Of a stretch of 46,961 nucleotides of DNA, positions 17,434 through 26,328 are shown in pieces. Numbering within the stretch: the first letter of the stretch is position 1; each line of letters opens with the position of its first letter. This stretch comes from Ruminococcus sp. GTDB taxonomy: Bacteria > Bacillota_A > Clostridia > Oscillospirales > Ruminococcaceae. Under the pieces are notes generated by a model. The model made no database searches, was not told the origin of the DNA, and saw only the letters and a list, made by a program, of their open reading frames with translations. The stretch is from the NCBI RefSeq assembly GCF_016283395.1, contig NZ_JAEEMU010000056.1, positions 1-46,961 on the forward strand, written 5' to 3'. The position numbers and the translations under genes are program-made.

Positions 17434-17684
17434 CCCTGATTAAGTGATTAGTGGTTAGTTATTAGTAGGGGCGACGTAATCGCCGTCCTATCTTCTTAAT
17501 ATCATTTTACAATAAAATAAACATAAAATCAATAGGCAGTCCATAAGTAACACATCGCAAAGTTTGCTGCCGCTAACAATGAAAGAACGAAAAGGGCGGA
17601 TAATATCCGCCCCTACATTGTTTTTTGCTGCGGACACCCAATGGGCGTCCCTACAATTATGAATTATGCATTATTAATTACGCA
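17434..17684. repeat. Gene-free spacer with small palindromic repeats
   Basis: This 251-bp spacer contains three palindromes. One lies at 17466-17490 (GGCGA/TCGCC arms). Another, at 17594-17612, has the core GGGCGGATA A TATCCGCCC. A third at 17632-17650 pairs GGAC.CCC with GGG.GTCC and ends in CCCTACA. A short run of repeated ATTAGT-like words lies at 17440-17466. I see no gene in it; the hairpins lie downstream of the minus-strand proS gene and could terminate it. Confidence 0.6.
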
Positions 17685-19130
17685 TTAATAAGCCTTGCCC
17701 CAGTATACCATATACTTAGCAGGCTTGCCGCAGCATACGCACTTGTCGCTGATCTGCTCCTGCTCGAACGGGATACATCTTGAGCCAACGCCTGTCTTTT
17801 CCTTTACCTCGTCCTCGCAAGCTTCTTCGCCGCACCACATTGCCTTTACGAAGCCGTCGCCCTTTTCTTCAAGAGCATTTTTGATCTCGTCAAGAGTTGT
17901 GCAGGTATAAGTTCTGTTTGCACGGTTCTCGGCAGCCTTATTGAACATACCCTCGGGTATCTCCTTTTCGAGGAGTGCCTTTACATATACAGCAAGATCG
18001 CCGAGAGCTACTGTTTTCTTTTCGCCGCTGTAACGTACAGCTACGATGCACTGATTTTCCTCGATATCACGAGGTCCTATCTCGATACGAACAGGTACGC
18101 CCTTCATTTCGTACTCAGCAAACTTCCAGCCCGGTGAGTTCTCGCTGTCATCGACCTTGACTCTGATACCTGCGGCTTTGAGCTCATTGAGGAGCTCGTT
18201 TGCCTTGTCGAGAACGCCCTCCTTGTGCTGTGCGATAGGTACGATAACTGCCTGTATCGGAGCTACAGCAGGCGGAAGTACGAGACCGCTGTTGTCGCCG
18301 TGAGTCATGATAACTGCACCGATAAGACGAGTTGTTACGCCCCAGCTTGTCTGGTGAGGATTTACTCTCTTGTTTTCCTTGTCTGTATATTCAATGCCGA
18401 AAGCCTTTGCAAAGCCATCGCCGAAATAGTGTGAAGTACCAGCCTGTAAAGCCTTACCGTCATGCATAAGAGCTTCGATAGCGTATGTTGATACAGCTCC
18501 TGCGAACTTGTCGCTCTCTGTCTTTTTGCCCTTTACAACAGGCATAGCAAGTGACTTTTCACAGAAATCAGCATACACATTGAGCATACGCTCTGTCTCT
18601 TCAACAGCCTCCTCAGCTGTTGCGTGGATAGTATGACCTTCCTGCCACAGGAACTCTCTTGAGCGGAGGAAAGGACGTGTGGTCTTTTCCCAGCGAACAA
18701 CGCTTACCCACTGGTTGTAGAGCTTAGGAAGATCGCGGTATGAATGAACTATATTAGCATAATGCTCACAGAAAAGAGTCTCGGAAGTAGGACGTACACA
18801 GAGTCTGTCCTCAAGCTTTTCGCTTCCGCCGTGAGTTACCCATGCAACCTCGGGAGCAAAGCCCTCAACGTGATCCTTTTCCTTCTGGAGAAGGCTCTCG
18901 GGAATAAACATAGGCATACAAACATTCTCGTGTCCAAGTTCCTTGAAAGTAGTATCAAGGATATGCTGCATATTTTCCCATATAGCGTAACCATAGGGAC
19001 GTATTACCATACAGCCCTTAACGCTTGTATATTCGATAAGCTCTGCCTTTTTGCAGATGTCGGTATACCACTGAGCGAAATCCTCGTCCATTGAGGTTAT
19101 CTCAGATACCAGCTTTTTATCTTTTGCCAT
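17685..19130 (-). CDS. proS: Prolyl-tRNA synthetase, eukaryote/archaeon-type (type 3)
   Basis: The 481-residue class II aminoacyl-tRNA synthetase charges tRNA-Pro. Motif 2 is seen in [19 protein letters not shown], followed by HTIHAT; motif 3 is seen in [10 protein letters not shown] with [10 protein letters not shown]. The C-terminal zinc-binding domain keeps cysteines in CGEEAC and CVCCG and ends in a Tyr (GKAY), as in archaeal-type ProRS. It lacks the editing insertion of the long bacterial form, which explains the short length. The ATG at 19130 follows AGAGG. A strong promoter lies 41 bp upstream, and the short leader leaves no room for a T-box. Confidence 0.95.
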   Translation of the reverse strand: MAKDKKLVSEITSMDEDFAQWYTDICKKAELIEYTSVKGCMVIRPYGYAIWENMQHILDTTFKELGHENVCMPMFIPESLLQKEKDHVEGFAPEVAWVTHGGSEKLEDRLCVRPTSETLFCEHYANIVHSYRDLPKLYNQWVSVVRWEKTTRPFLRSREFLWQEGHTIHATAEEAVEETERMLNVYADFCEKSLAMPVVKGKKTESDKFAGAVSTYAIEALMHDGKALQAGTSHYFGDGFAKAFGIEYTDKENKRVNPHQTSWGVTTRLIGAVIMTHGDNSGLVLPPAVAPIQAVIVPIAQHKEGVLDKANELLNELKAAGIRVKVDDSENSPGWKFAEYEMKGVPVRIEIGPRDIEENQCIVAVRYSGEKKTVALGDLAVYVKALLEKEIPEGMFNKAAENRANRTYTCTTLDEIKNALEEKGDGFVKAMWCGEEACEDEVKEKTGVGSRCIPFEQEQISDKCVCCGKPAKYMVYWGKAY

Positions 19131-19170
19131 AAATATGACCTCTTTCTGTAATATTTCAATAGATACATTA

Positions 19171-19199
19171 ATTATATCATCTATTTATGATATTGTCAA
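19171..19199 (-). promoter_or_regulatory. Sigma-A promoter of proS
   Basis: On the minus strand, TTGACA (19194-19199) and TATAAT (19171-19176) lie exactly 17 bp apart. Confidence 0.8.
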
Positions 19200-19230
19200 T
19201 CAAAAATCCCTGTCAGTACAGTCTTTCTGC

Positions 19231-19914
19231 TTATATCTGAACTAACATATATACAAGCAGGTATGTGCAGACTAAAGCTCCGACGATCATTACTCCGGCA
19301 ATACACTTTCCGACAACTGTTTCGGGAGCTGAACCGCGGTTCTTTGCGAAATGTATTATCAGAAGCACCACTGCAAGAGCGTTATAAACGCCTATAATGA
19401 GCCATATGATGTTCATTTTGTTGTAGAGCAGGTCTATGTAATCGGCACTCCTGATGCTCCTGTAGTCTACTCCAGAAAAATTCTCCTGCACTTTTTTGCT
19501 TGTGCTCTTTACATTGCCCTTTATTTCAATACCGCTTATATTCTTATAGGTCTCGCTGTCAAAGTTTTTGCCGAAGTCCTTGTCAGCACGTACCAGCACT
19601 CCATGCTGCATATCATCTGACATGATAATATAGTAGTATTCATCGATAAGCGGTATAAATCCGAACTTGTGAGTATACTCAAAATTCGGGTGACTTGCAC
19701 CATATGAAGGTACACCGCTTACACGGCTGCCGTATACAGAACCATTGCTGAAAGCGTCATCAAGTGACATACTTTTCTTTGTCATGCCCGATATGCCCAT
19801 ATATAAGCCAAGTGCTGCCAAAAGAACCATGATTATTATAGCAGGCACAGGCGAGGCTTTCTTTCTGCCGCCTTCAAATGTTGGGGTTCCGTCCGAAAAA
19901 TTTCTAAGATCCAT
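19231..19914 (-). CDS. Small membrane protein of unknown function
   Basis: I do not recognise the family. I choose ATG 19914, which follows AAGGAG by 7 bp; longer in-frame starts upstream have no ribosome site. The product has 227 residues. A polar N-terminus leads to a first membrane span (VPAIIIMVLLAALGLYMG, about residues 25-42). A soluble region of about 120 residues is rich in Tyr and Asp. Two closing spans follow (about 170-190 and 203-225). The topology suggests an extracytoplasmic or cytoplasmic loop domain between helix 1 and helices 2-3. It has its own promoter and lies between proS and the xylanase gene with no functional link visible. Confidence 0.65.
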   Translation of the reverse strand: MDLRNFSDGTPTFEGGRKKASPVPAIIIMVLLAALGLYMGISGMTKKSMSLDDAFSNGSVYGSRVSGVPSYGASHPNFEYTHKFGFIPLIDEYYYIIMSDDMQHGVLVRADKDFGKNFDSETYKNISGIEIKGNVKSTSKKVQENFSGVDYRSIRSADYIDLLYNKMNIIWLIIGVYNALAVVLLIIHFAKNRGSAPETVVGKCIAGVMIVGALVCTYLLVYMLVQI

Positions 19915-19980
19915 AATTATTCTCCTTAGTATAGTATTCGTAAGTATATTGAGATTTGCGGGGTGATACAATACACGCTT

Positions 19981-20009
19981 ATGATATCACAAATGCTTAA
20001 AAAAGTCAA
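19981..20009 (-). promoter_or_regulatory. Sigma-A promoter of the small membrane protein gene
   Basis: On the minus strand, TTGACT (20004-20009) and TATCAT (19981-19986) lie 17 bp apart, about 65 bp upstream of the ATG at 19914. Confidence 0.65.
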
Positions 20010-20017
20010 TATACTGC

Positions 20018-20049
20018 AAAAAGCTGCACGTACAAGCCGTGCAGCTTTT
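20018..20049 (-). terminator. Rho-independent terminator of the xylanase gene
   Basis: A 12-bp stem (AAAAGCTGCACG 20019-20030 with CGTGCAGCTTTT 20038-20049), loop of 7, and a run of T on the minus strand lie just downstream of the xylanase stop. Confidence 0.85.
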
Positions 20050-20077
20050 ATATTTACCATATCATGTCTGAATTGAA

Positions 20078-22153
20078 TTATTTTGAAGCGTTTCCGCCGA
20101 CTTCCTGTAAGCCGTCTAAACCGCCCTCAAGATTGCGCTTGCCGAGGAGATACTCCTGTATTGCAAGTGCATCGTCGTTTGTAACACCCTTGCTTGTGCC
20201 TGCTATATCAGCATTTGCCCAGCCCTGCTTTGTGATAGCGTGTTCGTCTGTACCGTCGATGCCGTACTTGTTAGGGTTAGCAAGTGCCTGCATGATGATA
20301 ACAACGTCACCCATGTCGATCTGACTGTCATTATTTGCGTCGCCGAGCTTAGTTACCTTAACTTCTTCGCCTACAGATGTTGTTGTCTGAGCAGAAGTTG
20401 TAACTGATGTGGTCGTAGTAGTTGTTGTTGTTGTAGTTACCTTGCCGACGTCTGGAATAGTAGTTCTTACAGGATCAGCAGCAGTTCTGTCGCCTACGAT
20501 ATCCTTGAATGCAGGCTTAGCCATATATTCCTTATCGAAGATGAGCGGATTCTGTGAAGCTCTCCAGCTCTTAGGGTCTGTAACGCCCCAGAAGATAACA
20601 GCTGAGATCTTATCAGCATACTTCTCATAGAGCTTGAAGAGTCCCTTGTAGTAATCGCCCTGAACGTCGAAATACTTGTCGCCTGATTTATCCTGTACAG
20701 TAGCATCGAGCTCTGTTATCTGAACATCAAGACCGAGTTCTGTGTACTTCTTGAGAGCTGTTTCATACATAGAGAGTGACGGGAATGCTGCCTGTAAGCT
20801 CTCTCTTACATCAAGGTGAGACTGCATACCGATACCGTCGATATTGCCTGCCTTCTTGAGTCTTTCAGCCATTTCGCATACAGCGTTCATCTTGCCTGTC
20901 ATGTACTCGTTAAAGTCGTTGTAGTAGAGCTTACAGCCCTCAGGAGCATACTTTCTTGCATACTCGAAAGCGTAATCAATGAATGAGTTGTCACCGAATA
21001 CAGCTACCCAGTCAGAAGCAGCGTAGTTGTTTGACTGAGCGCAGTGACCTGCCTCACGCGGCTTTCCGTCATCTGTCCATGCTTCGTTTACAACGTCACA
21101 AGCATAGAAGTCTATATCAGGGTAAAGCTTTGTAAGAGTCTCGAAATAGCTCTTGATGTAGTTCTCCATACGCTTCTTCATCTTCTCGGGAGAAACGTAA
21201 TCCTTCTTCTCGTCGAAGTCCTCCTTGAAGAACCACTCAGGAGTCTGGCTGTGCCATACGAGAGTGTGAACTCTTACAGGTATACCGTATTTTCTTGCAT
21301 AATTGAGAACAGGCTTAGCCTGTGCAAAGCTTATCTGAGGAGTCGTGTCGTCGCCTGTCTCCTCGAAATATTTAAGTGTAGCGTCCTTATTGAGAACATA
21401 GTCGGGCTTCATCTGGTTGCCGACTGTGATGCTCTCGCCGAAGTGCTTCTGTACAAGATCCATAAATGGCTGTGAAGCAAGATCATCAGGAGTAAGAGCA
21501 GTACCTACCTTGAACTGATCCTTGTATAACTCACTGAGTGAAGGAAGATCCTTCTCAATATCTATATGAGGAGCTTCAACGATCTTGAAGTCGTCAATGT
21601 AAAGATCATCCGAACCGCCCTCAAAGTAAACATAAACACCTTCCATACCGTCGCTGTAGCTGATCGGTACGTCCTTTACTGTAGCCCAGTCGCTGCCGTT
21701 CAGGTTCTGAACGAGGTTGGAGTAAGATGTAACTCCGTCAGCTGTTGACTGGAAGCTGAGCATTGCGCTTGTGTAGTACTTGCCCTTTACTGAAGCACTG
21801 AGGTAATACTGCTTATTTGGTTCGAGTACACCGTCAAGACGGAATGCTGGACCATTCCAGCTCTCACTTCTGCCGCTTGCAAGAAGTCCGCTCTTGCCGC
21901 TCTTTGCAGCATCTGCCGAAATAGATACCTTTGTAGTATCATCGCCGCCTCTGTTTGACCAGTTAGCGAGATCGTCCTCACTCTCAAAGCCAAGGTCAAA
22001 TACTACTTTTCCCTCTGCTGATGCGGATACCTTGTTGTTTGTCAGCTGTATGTCTGCGGGTGCTACCGCATGAACAGCTGCTGCTGTTGCTGTCAGTGTC
22101 ATAGCTGCACCCATAACACCTGCGATCAGCTGGTTGATGTGTTTTCCTTTCAT
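20078..22153 (-). CDS. Secreted CBM22-GH10 endo-xylanase with dockerin
   Basis: ATG 22153 is chosen because GGAGG lies 9 bp upstream and it gives a signal peptide; an ATG 15 codons earlier lacks both. The product has 691 residues. The signal peptide ends near residue 30. A CBM22-like module (about 45-195, with FDLGFESEDDLANW and YIDDFKIVE) should bind xylan. The GH10 domain (about 205-555) has the acid/base E357 in DVVNEAW, the nucleophile E481 in ITELDAT, and HTLVWHSQTP. A Thr-rich linker (about 571-592) precedes a type I dockerin (about 603-672) with a clear first calcium loop (DANNDSQIDMGD) and second repeat (ADIAGTSKGVTNDDAL). The dockerin is very like that of the GH5 enzyme in the window, so both probably dock on the same cohesins. 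It acts outside the cell on beta-1,4-xylan. Confidence 0.95.
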   Translation of the reverse strand: MKGKHINQLIAGVMGAAMTLTATAAAVHAVAPADIQLTNNKVSASAEGKVVFDLGFESEDDLANWSNRGGDDTTKVSISADAAKSGKSGLLASGRSESWNGPAFRLDGVLEPNKQYYLSASVKGKYYTSAMLSFQSTADGVTSYSNLVQNLNGSDWATVKDVPISYSDGMEGVYVYFEGGSDDLYIDDFKIVEAPHIDIEKDLPSLSELYKDQFKVGTALTPDDLASQPFMDLVQKHFGESITVGNQMKPDYVLNKDATLKYFEETGDDTTPQISFAQAKPVLNYARKYGIPVRVHTLVWHSQTPEWFFKEDFDEKKDYVSPEKMKKRMENYIKSYFETLTKLYPDIDFYACDVVNEAWTDDGKPREAGHCAQSNNYAASDWVAVFGDNSFIDYAFEYARKYAPEGCKLYYNDFNEYMTGKMNAVCEMAERLKKAGNIDGIGMQSHLDVRESLQAAFPSLSMYETALKKYTELGLDVQITELDATVQDKSGDKYFDVQGDYYKGLFKLYEKYADKISAVIFWGVTDPKSWRASQNPLIFDKEYMAKPAFKDIVGDRTAADPVRTTIPDVGKVTTTTTTTTTTSVTTSAQTTTSVGEEVKVTKLGDANNDSQIDMGDVVIIMQALANPNKYGIDGTDEHAITKQGWANADIAGTSKGVTNDDALAIQEYLLGKRNLEGGLDGLQEVGGNASK

Positions 22154-22188
22154 AGTAAATTCCTCCAAAAATAAATTTTTGTGTTTAT

Positions 22189-22217
22189 ATTGTATCACGA
22201 TTGTACAAATAAGTCAA
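22189..22217 (-). promoter_or_regulatory. Sigma-A promoter of the xylanase gene
   Basis: On the minus strand, TTGACT (22212-22217) and TACAAT (22189-22194) lie 17 bp apart, about 36 bp upstream of the start. Confidence 0.8.
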
Positions 22218-22760
22218 TGATAGCACCATATAATGAGCAATAAATGGAAAGTTTCACTATAAACTGTAACAAAAAATGGTCAAGGCAGCGTGACGCTGCA
22301 CCCTTGCCACGTTGGCACTCGTAAACTCGCTCACTCTTATCAATCCCCATACTTGTACATCGCTTACGGCACTTTAATTACAAATTACGCATTGCAAGTT
22401 AAAAAGGGCGGATAATATGCCCCCCGTTAATTACGATGCAGGCACATGAGCGCATTGTAGGGACGACCACTGGTCGTTCGTGTACGGATTTGATGTTGTA
22501 TGTTTGCGGACGCGCATTGCGCGTCTCTACAATGTATATCATGGTATTTGTTATGGAAACACGGGTGAGCGGAACTCGCCCCTACAAGCTAATGGCTAAG
22601 GGCTTAAGGCTGACAATTTGCACACAATTTCATGGAATATCCACTCATTTTTCTACTTCAAAAAGATGAAACGAAACGTGAGAAAGAGAGAGAAACAGAG
22701 CATAAGTGAGAGATTGAGAGAGAAAATAGGGTATATATTAAAAAAATTCCTAAAAAAACC
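22218..22760. repeat. Gene-free spacer dense in small palindromes
   Basis: No plausible gene lies here. The palindromes are GCAGCGT/ACGCTGC (22285-22299) inside a wider CAAGG/CCTTG stem; a degenerate GGGCGGATAATAT copy (about 22405-22420); ACGACCA/TGGTCGT (22463-22477); GACGCGCA/TGCGCGTC (22509-22525); and GGGTGAG/CTCGCCC (about 22562-22581). Most are followed by CCCTACA or TCTACAA. Sequence 22347-22384 repeats the block found inverted at 15301-15337. The last 70 bp, before the rplM promoter, is purine-rich (GAGAGAGAAA). Confidence 0.65.
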
Positions 22761-22789
22761 TTGACATACTCTTTTATATCGTGTATAAT
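22761..22789 (+). promoter_or_regulatory. Sigma-A promoter of the rplM-rpsI operon
   Basis: TTGACA (22761-22766) and TATAAT (22784-22789) match the consensus perfectly with 17-bp spacing, as expected for a ribosomal protein operon. Confidence 0.9.
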
Positions 22790-22796
22790 AAGTCTT

Positions 22797-22915
22797 GCAC
22801 TGTGAAGGAACAGGCGTTTTTTCGGGAAGCAAGAGGCAGGTCCTTAAGCTTCATTCGGAGGCTCTGCCTCTTGTTTCCGTATTCGCTTTCCTTCCGAAAT
22901 ATAATTACAGGAGGA
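22797..22915 (+). ncRNA. Putative ribosomal protein L13 leader
   Basis: The roughly 125-nt leader between promoter and rplM folds into a long hairpin. AAGCAAGAGGCA near 22827-22838 pairs with TGCCTCTTG near 22865-22873 and flanking bases, enclosing a smaller structured loop. Firmicute rplM genes are preceded by an L13 leader RNA through which L13 represses its own operon; position and structure fit that class, but I have not matched its consensus. Confidence 0.6.
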
Positions 22916-22922
22916 AAATATT

Positions 22923-23351
22923 ATGTCAACTACACTGGCAAAACCCGCTGAAGTAAGCCGTACTTGGTATATCCTCGACGCTGAGGGTCAGTCCCTCGGT
23001 CGTGTTGCTGCTAAGGCTGCTCACATTCTCAGAGGCAAGCATAAGCCCACTTATACTCCCAACGTAGATTGCGGAGATCACGTTATCGTTATCAACTGCG
23101 CTAAGGCTGTTCTTACAGGAAGAAAGCTCGAGCAGAAGAAGTACTACTGGCACACAGGCTGGATCGGCGGTCTCAAGTCCATTTCTTACAAGGACATGAT
23201 GGCTGAGCAGGCTGACAGAGCTATGATGATCGCTGTTAACGGTATGCTCCCTAACAACAGCCTTGGCAGAGCTCAGCTCAAGAGACTCAGAACCTACAAG
23301 GACGCTAATCACAAGCAGGAGGCTCAGAAGCCTGTTGCTTACGAGCTTTAA
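22923..23351 (+). CDS. rplM: 50S ribosomal protein L13
   Basis: The 142-residue protein has the L13 hallmarks WYILDAEGQSLGRVAAKAA, LRGKHKP and HVIVINCAKA near the N-terminus, with the later YKDM and NGMLPNNSLGR. L13 binds 23S rRNA early in large-subunit assembly. The ATG follows AGGAGG by 6 bp. It is the first gene of the classical rplM-rpsI operon, 16 bp ahead of rpsI. Regulation is probably through the structured leader upstream. Confidence 0.98.
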   Translation: MSTTLAKPAEVSRTWYILDAEGQSLGRVAAKAAHILRGKHKPTYTPNVDCGDHVIVINCAKAVLTGRKLEQKKYYWHTGWIGGLKSISYKDMMAEQADRAMMIAVNGMLPNNSLGRAQLKRLRTYKDANHKQEAQKPVAYEL

Positions 23352-23367
23352 TAGGAGGTGCTTTTAA

Positions 23368-23769
23368 ATGTACGAATCAAAAGTTAAATACTACTACGGA
23401 ACAGGCAGAAGAAAGCACTCCGTAGCAAGAGTAAGAATTTACCCAGGTTCAGGTAATGTTACTATAAACGGCAGAGGCATCGACGAGTATTTCGGTCTCG
23501 AAACACTCAAGCTCATCGTTCGTCAACCTCTCGCTCTTACTGACAATGTTGAGAAGTTCGACGTTGTTTGCACTGTTGCAGGCGGCGGCGTTACAGGTCA
23601 GGCTGGTGCTATCAGACACGGTATCTCAAGAGCTCTTCTTGAATTCGATGCTGAGCTCCGTCCTGCTCTCAAGAAGGCTGGATTCCTCACTCGTGACCCA
23701 AGAATGAAGGAGAGAAAGAAGTACGGTCTCAAGGCTGCTCGTCGCGCTCCTCAGTTCTCAAAGAGATAA
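23368..23769 (+). CDS. rpsI: 30S ribosomal protein S9
   Basis: The 133-residue protein carries [19 protein letters not shown], the [19 protein letters not shown] signature and the universal C-terminus RRAPQFSKR, whose tail contacts P-site tRNA. The ribosome site is GGAGGTG. The final three codons and stop overlap the 14-bp putative attachment core of the mobile element that follows, and the coding sequence is kept intact by the insertion, as is usual for elements that use conserved gene ends. Confidence 0.98.
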   Translation: MYESKVKYYYGTGRRKHSVARVRIYPGSGNVTINGRGIDEYFGLETLKLIVRQPLALTDNVEKFDVVCTVAGGGVTGQAGAIRHGISRALLEFDAELRPALKKAGFLTRDPRMKERKKYGLKAARRAPQFSKR

Positions 23770-23770
23770 T
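23757..23770 (+). other. Putative attL core
   Basis: CTCAAAGAGATAAT spans the last codons and stop of rpsI. The exact copy is at 37672-37685. Confidence 0.65.
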
Positions 23771-23850
23771 CACACACCTCAAAATCTGCGTATCTACGCA
23801 CTTTGCGAGTGTTCCAAAACTCTTTGGTCAACTATTGGTCAAGTCAATCA

Positions 23851-23877
23851 CCTCCCTGTTCGCGCAGGGAGGTTTTT
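23851..23877 (+). terminator. Terminator between rpsI and the integrase gene
   Basis: The stem CCTCCCTG (23851-23858) with CAGGGAGG (23865-23872), loop TTCGCG and five Ts terminate rpsI transcription. It lies inside the element, so the element appears to supply a replacement terminator for its host operon. Confidence 0.88.
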
Positions 23878-23885
23878 ATTTGCCT

Positions 23886-25022
23886 TTACGCAAGGCACAG
23901 CTCGATCTGCTCGGCAGTTCGGGCTTTTGTTTTTCGCAGAACATCGGCGTAGATGTCGGCGGTGACGTTCACATCACAGTGACCAAGATGTTCGGACACA
24001 ACTTTCAGATCGATACCGCTGTTCAGGAGCATTGTTGCGTTGCAGTGACGAAGCTGATGCAGCGTCATATCCTCGAACTCAGTTCCCTTGGTAAAACGTT
24101 TGAGGGACTGATATACCGAATTGCGGTCACGGTAGTTCCCTCTTGCGGACACGAACACCATTTCAGGGTGAGCGAAATCATCACCGAGGGCGAGTTTCAG
24201 TTTCTCGATGTAGTCCCTTTGAGCGAGAAGGACTTTTTTCAACTCCTGCCCCATACCGATGATGCGGATACTGCTCTCGGTCTTAGGATCGGTCAGCTCA
24301 TGCTTTCCACCTATATCGGTCAGCGTGTGGTTTATGGAGATCGTGTTGTGCTCAAAGTCAATGTCCTCCCACGCAAGTCCGAGACACTCACCAGAACGCA
24401 TACCCGTGTACAGCAGTACCTTGATGATACGCTTGAAGTCCTCGTCCCACGGCTTGTTTTCAAGGTAAGCCATAAACCTTTTGAGCTTGTCCTCCTCCAG
24501 AGCCTTGTTCTTGCGGCTTTTCTTCCGCTTCGGCAGTACCACGTTACGGCAGGGAGTGTCACGGATAAAGCCCTGCTCTGCTCCTCTGCGGAAGATGCTC
24601 TGCACAATGACGTACAGCTTCTTGACCGTCGCAGGATTCAGGTCATAGGACTGCATTATCTGCGTCAGCCTGGGAGCGTTTATGTCCTTGACTTTTACGT
24701 TGCCAAGAACAGGCTCGATGTGATTCTTATACTGCCCCCAATAGGTGTAGACGGTACTTTCTTTCAGCTCCTGGGGAGCGTAGTTTGTGAAATACCAGTC
24801 GGCAAGCTCTGAAAATCGCATATTCTCGTTGAGCAGAGAGTAACCCTTGCAGTGTCTCTCGAACTCAAAAGCGTACTCCTGAGCCAGCTTCTCAGCTTTC
24901 TTTTCAGTCACCCCGACAGGCGGAGTGAAGGTGGTCGATTTTACAAGCTGTTTGCCGTTCATATCGTAGCCGACAAACACCCTGATACGGAATGTGTTTC
25001 CACGTTTTGTTATATTTGCCAA
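23886..25022 (-). CDS. int: Tyrosine-recombinase integrase of the element
   Basis: I choose the TTG at 25022 (GGAGGG 7 bp upstream); longer frames start inside the operator region without a ribosome site. The 378-residue protein has an arm-binding N-terminus (about 1-60), a core-binding SAM-like domain (about 68-165) and a catalytic domain (about 175-370). The complete catalytic set is present: R209 (TGMRSGE), K247 (DPKTESS), H322 and R325 (HQLRHCNAT), H348 (LGHCDV) and nucleophile Y358. It should catalyse integration and excision at the rpsI end. It reads toward attL, ending about 115 bp from it, the usual arrangement. Its promoter lies within a pair of inverted repeats, so it is probably regulated. 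Confidence 0.93.
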   Translation of the reverse strand: MANITKRGNTFRIRVFVGYDMNGKQLVKSTTFTPPVGVTEKKAEKLAQEYAFEFERHCKGYSLLNENMRFSELADWYFTNYAPQELKESTVYTYWGQYKNHIEPVLGNVKVKDINAPRLTQIMQSYDLNPATVKKLYVIVQSIFRRGAEQGFIRDTPCRNVVLPKRKKSRKNKALEEDKLKRFMAYLENKPWDEDFKRIIKVLLYTGMRSGECLGLAWEDIDFEHNTISINHTLTDIGGKHELTDPKTESSIRIIGMGQELKKVLLAQRDYIEKLKLALGDDFAHPEMVFVSARGNYRDRNSVYQSLKRFTKGTEFEDMTLHQLRHCNATMLLNSGIDLKVVSEHLGHCDVNVTADIYADVLRKTKARTAEQIELCLA

Positions 25023-25044
25023 TGTAAATCCCTCCAAATTTACA

Positions 25045-25120
25045 CTATGGCATATCTCTGTATTTAGCATTGTAGCGCACTATTCTCTCTTTGTCAAGCG
25101 CTTTCCGAGATATGCCATAG
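25045..25120 (-). promoter_or_regulatory. Integrase promoter flanked by 14-bp inverted repeats
   Basis: On the minus strand, TTGACA (25092-25097) and TACAAT (25069-25074) lie 17 bp apart. CTATGGCATATCTC (25045-25058) and its exact reverse complement (25107-25120) frame the promoter. A near-identical site lies at 37495-37511 upstream of the right-end HTH gene. These look like operators or recombinase accessory sites. Confidence 0.7.
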
Positions 25121-25131
25121 CTTTTTGTCTT

Positions 25132-26328
25132 TTATTCTAACTCTGAATTTCTTGTTTTGTTAAACTTATACCGGGCAAAATCCTCCGCAAGTCCACAGGC
25201 AGTTATGAAAGCCCTTGCCTTTTGCAGGTCACGGGAGAGCTGTTCCTCACGCTTGATACGCTGAGCTTCGGCATTCTGCTTTTCACGGGAGAAATAACGC
25301 TTGTTATCTTCCTTTTTCTTGTACTCCGAAAGCTCTGAGGAGACTGCTGCCAGCTGCGTTTTCAGCTTGTCACGCTCCTGAACAGCGTCATCACGTTCCT
25401 TGCGGAGCTTCTTAGTCTGCTTCTGAGATGCGACTTCTTTCTTTGCAAGGTCGGACACATTCTCCCAGTCCTCCTGAGAGACAGTCACCTTACCGCCGAA
25501 CACGGTCTTGCCGGTCTCCACGCTGTCTATCTCAGTCAGCTTCACCTTTTTCCTGGACACCTTTTCAAACTCCTCAACAGCTTCGTCACGCTCGGCGGTG
25601 AGCCTTTCAATCTCGGCATTGAGAGCATCAATCCTGTCCTGATGCTCGCCGTACTCCTCGACCGTGTAGCTGTACCCTCTGGACTTCTTAGGCTCGCTGA
25701 TCTCGATATCGTGAGCGTTGCAGATATTCTTCAGGATATCCCACTCACTTCTCCTCCAGCGATCATTCGATTTCACATCATTACCGAAGCCCATTTCCTC
25801 CAAAGCCTTGTTCTTGGCATTGCGGACTTCAAGTCCACGGGCGAAGTGACCTACGGGGATATAGTTGATGTGCAGATGCGGTGTAGATTCATCGAGGTGG
25901 AGAACCGCATTGAACACATAAAGGTTCGGATTCCTCTGCTGAAAGCCCTCCATGTATTCACGCAGGCATTCAGTCGTTATCTCAGCATCGGGAGTGCCGA
26001 CCGCTGTATCTTTTCTCGTTCCTATGTAAACAAGATGTTCGTAGAAGCTCTTTTGCTTGTTCGTACCCGTGATAACACTCTTGCTCGGCAGGCGGTTGAA
26101 CAGGTGCTCAAAGTAATTGTGTATCTTCCTGTCATTTCTTTTCTGACGGGCATTGTATTTCTCGACTGCTTCATCAAAAAGCTGGTGGTAGGCATCGCTC
26201 AAAGCCTGCTGAACGAACACAACATTGTTCGGTGTTCTGGAGCTGTCTATGTTCCTGGCAGTGAACTCTCGGTTGTTATGTGAAAGGCTGCCTTTACCCT
26301 CGCACATCGAGATAGATTTTATATTCAT
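25132..26328 (-). CDS. mob: MobV-type relaxase (Pre/Mob family)
   Basis: The 398-residue protein has the MobV features: an N-terminal block with HNNREFTARNID (residues 17-28) and RTPNNVVF, and the metal-binding motif HLDESTPHLH (residues 144-153). The N-terminal half is the nicking domain. The C-terminal half (about 225-385) is a long Glu/Lys/Arg coiled coil, typical of Mob proteins and thought to mediate dimers or DNA contacts. It nicks oriT and leads the strand into a conjugation channel supplied by another element. The ATG has GGAGAG upstream. It is followed by the integrase gene and preceded by a 334-bp structured gap likely to hold oriT. The protein is somewhat shorter than plasmid Mob proteins. 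Confidence 0.85.
   Translation of the reverse strand: MNIKSISMCEGKGSLSHNNREFTARNIDSSRTPNNVVFVQQALSDAYHQLFDEAVEKYNARQKRNDRKIHNYFEHLFNRLPSKSVITGTNKQKSFYEHLVYIGTRKDTAVGTPDAEITTECLREYMEGFQQRNPNLYVFNAVLHLDESTPHLHINYIPVGHFARGLEVRNAKNKALEEMGFGNDVKSNDRWRRSEWDILKNICNAHDIEISEPKKSRGYSYTVEEYGEHQDRIDALNAEIERLTAERDEAVEEFEKVSRKKVKLTEIDSVETGKTVFGGKVTVSQEDWENVSDLAKKEVASQKQTKKLRKERDDAVQERDKLKTQLAAVSSELSEYKKKEDNKRYFSREKQNAEAQRIKREEQLSRDLQKARAFITACGLAEDFARYKFNKTRNSELE

Noticed and set aside
19131..19200. T-box riboswitch upstream of proS
   Set aside because: The leader between promoter and start is only about 35 nt, too short for a T-box.
23835..24812. 325-codon plus-strand open frame opposite the integrase gene
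   Set aside because: It lies entirely antisense to a tyrosine recombinase with a full catalytic set, has no ribosome site, and its composition is the shadow of that gene.
25642..26283. 213-codon plus-strand frame opposite the relaxase gene
   Set aside because: It is the antisense shadow of a MobV gene with a clear HxDxxxPHxH motif; no initiation site.
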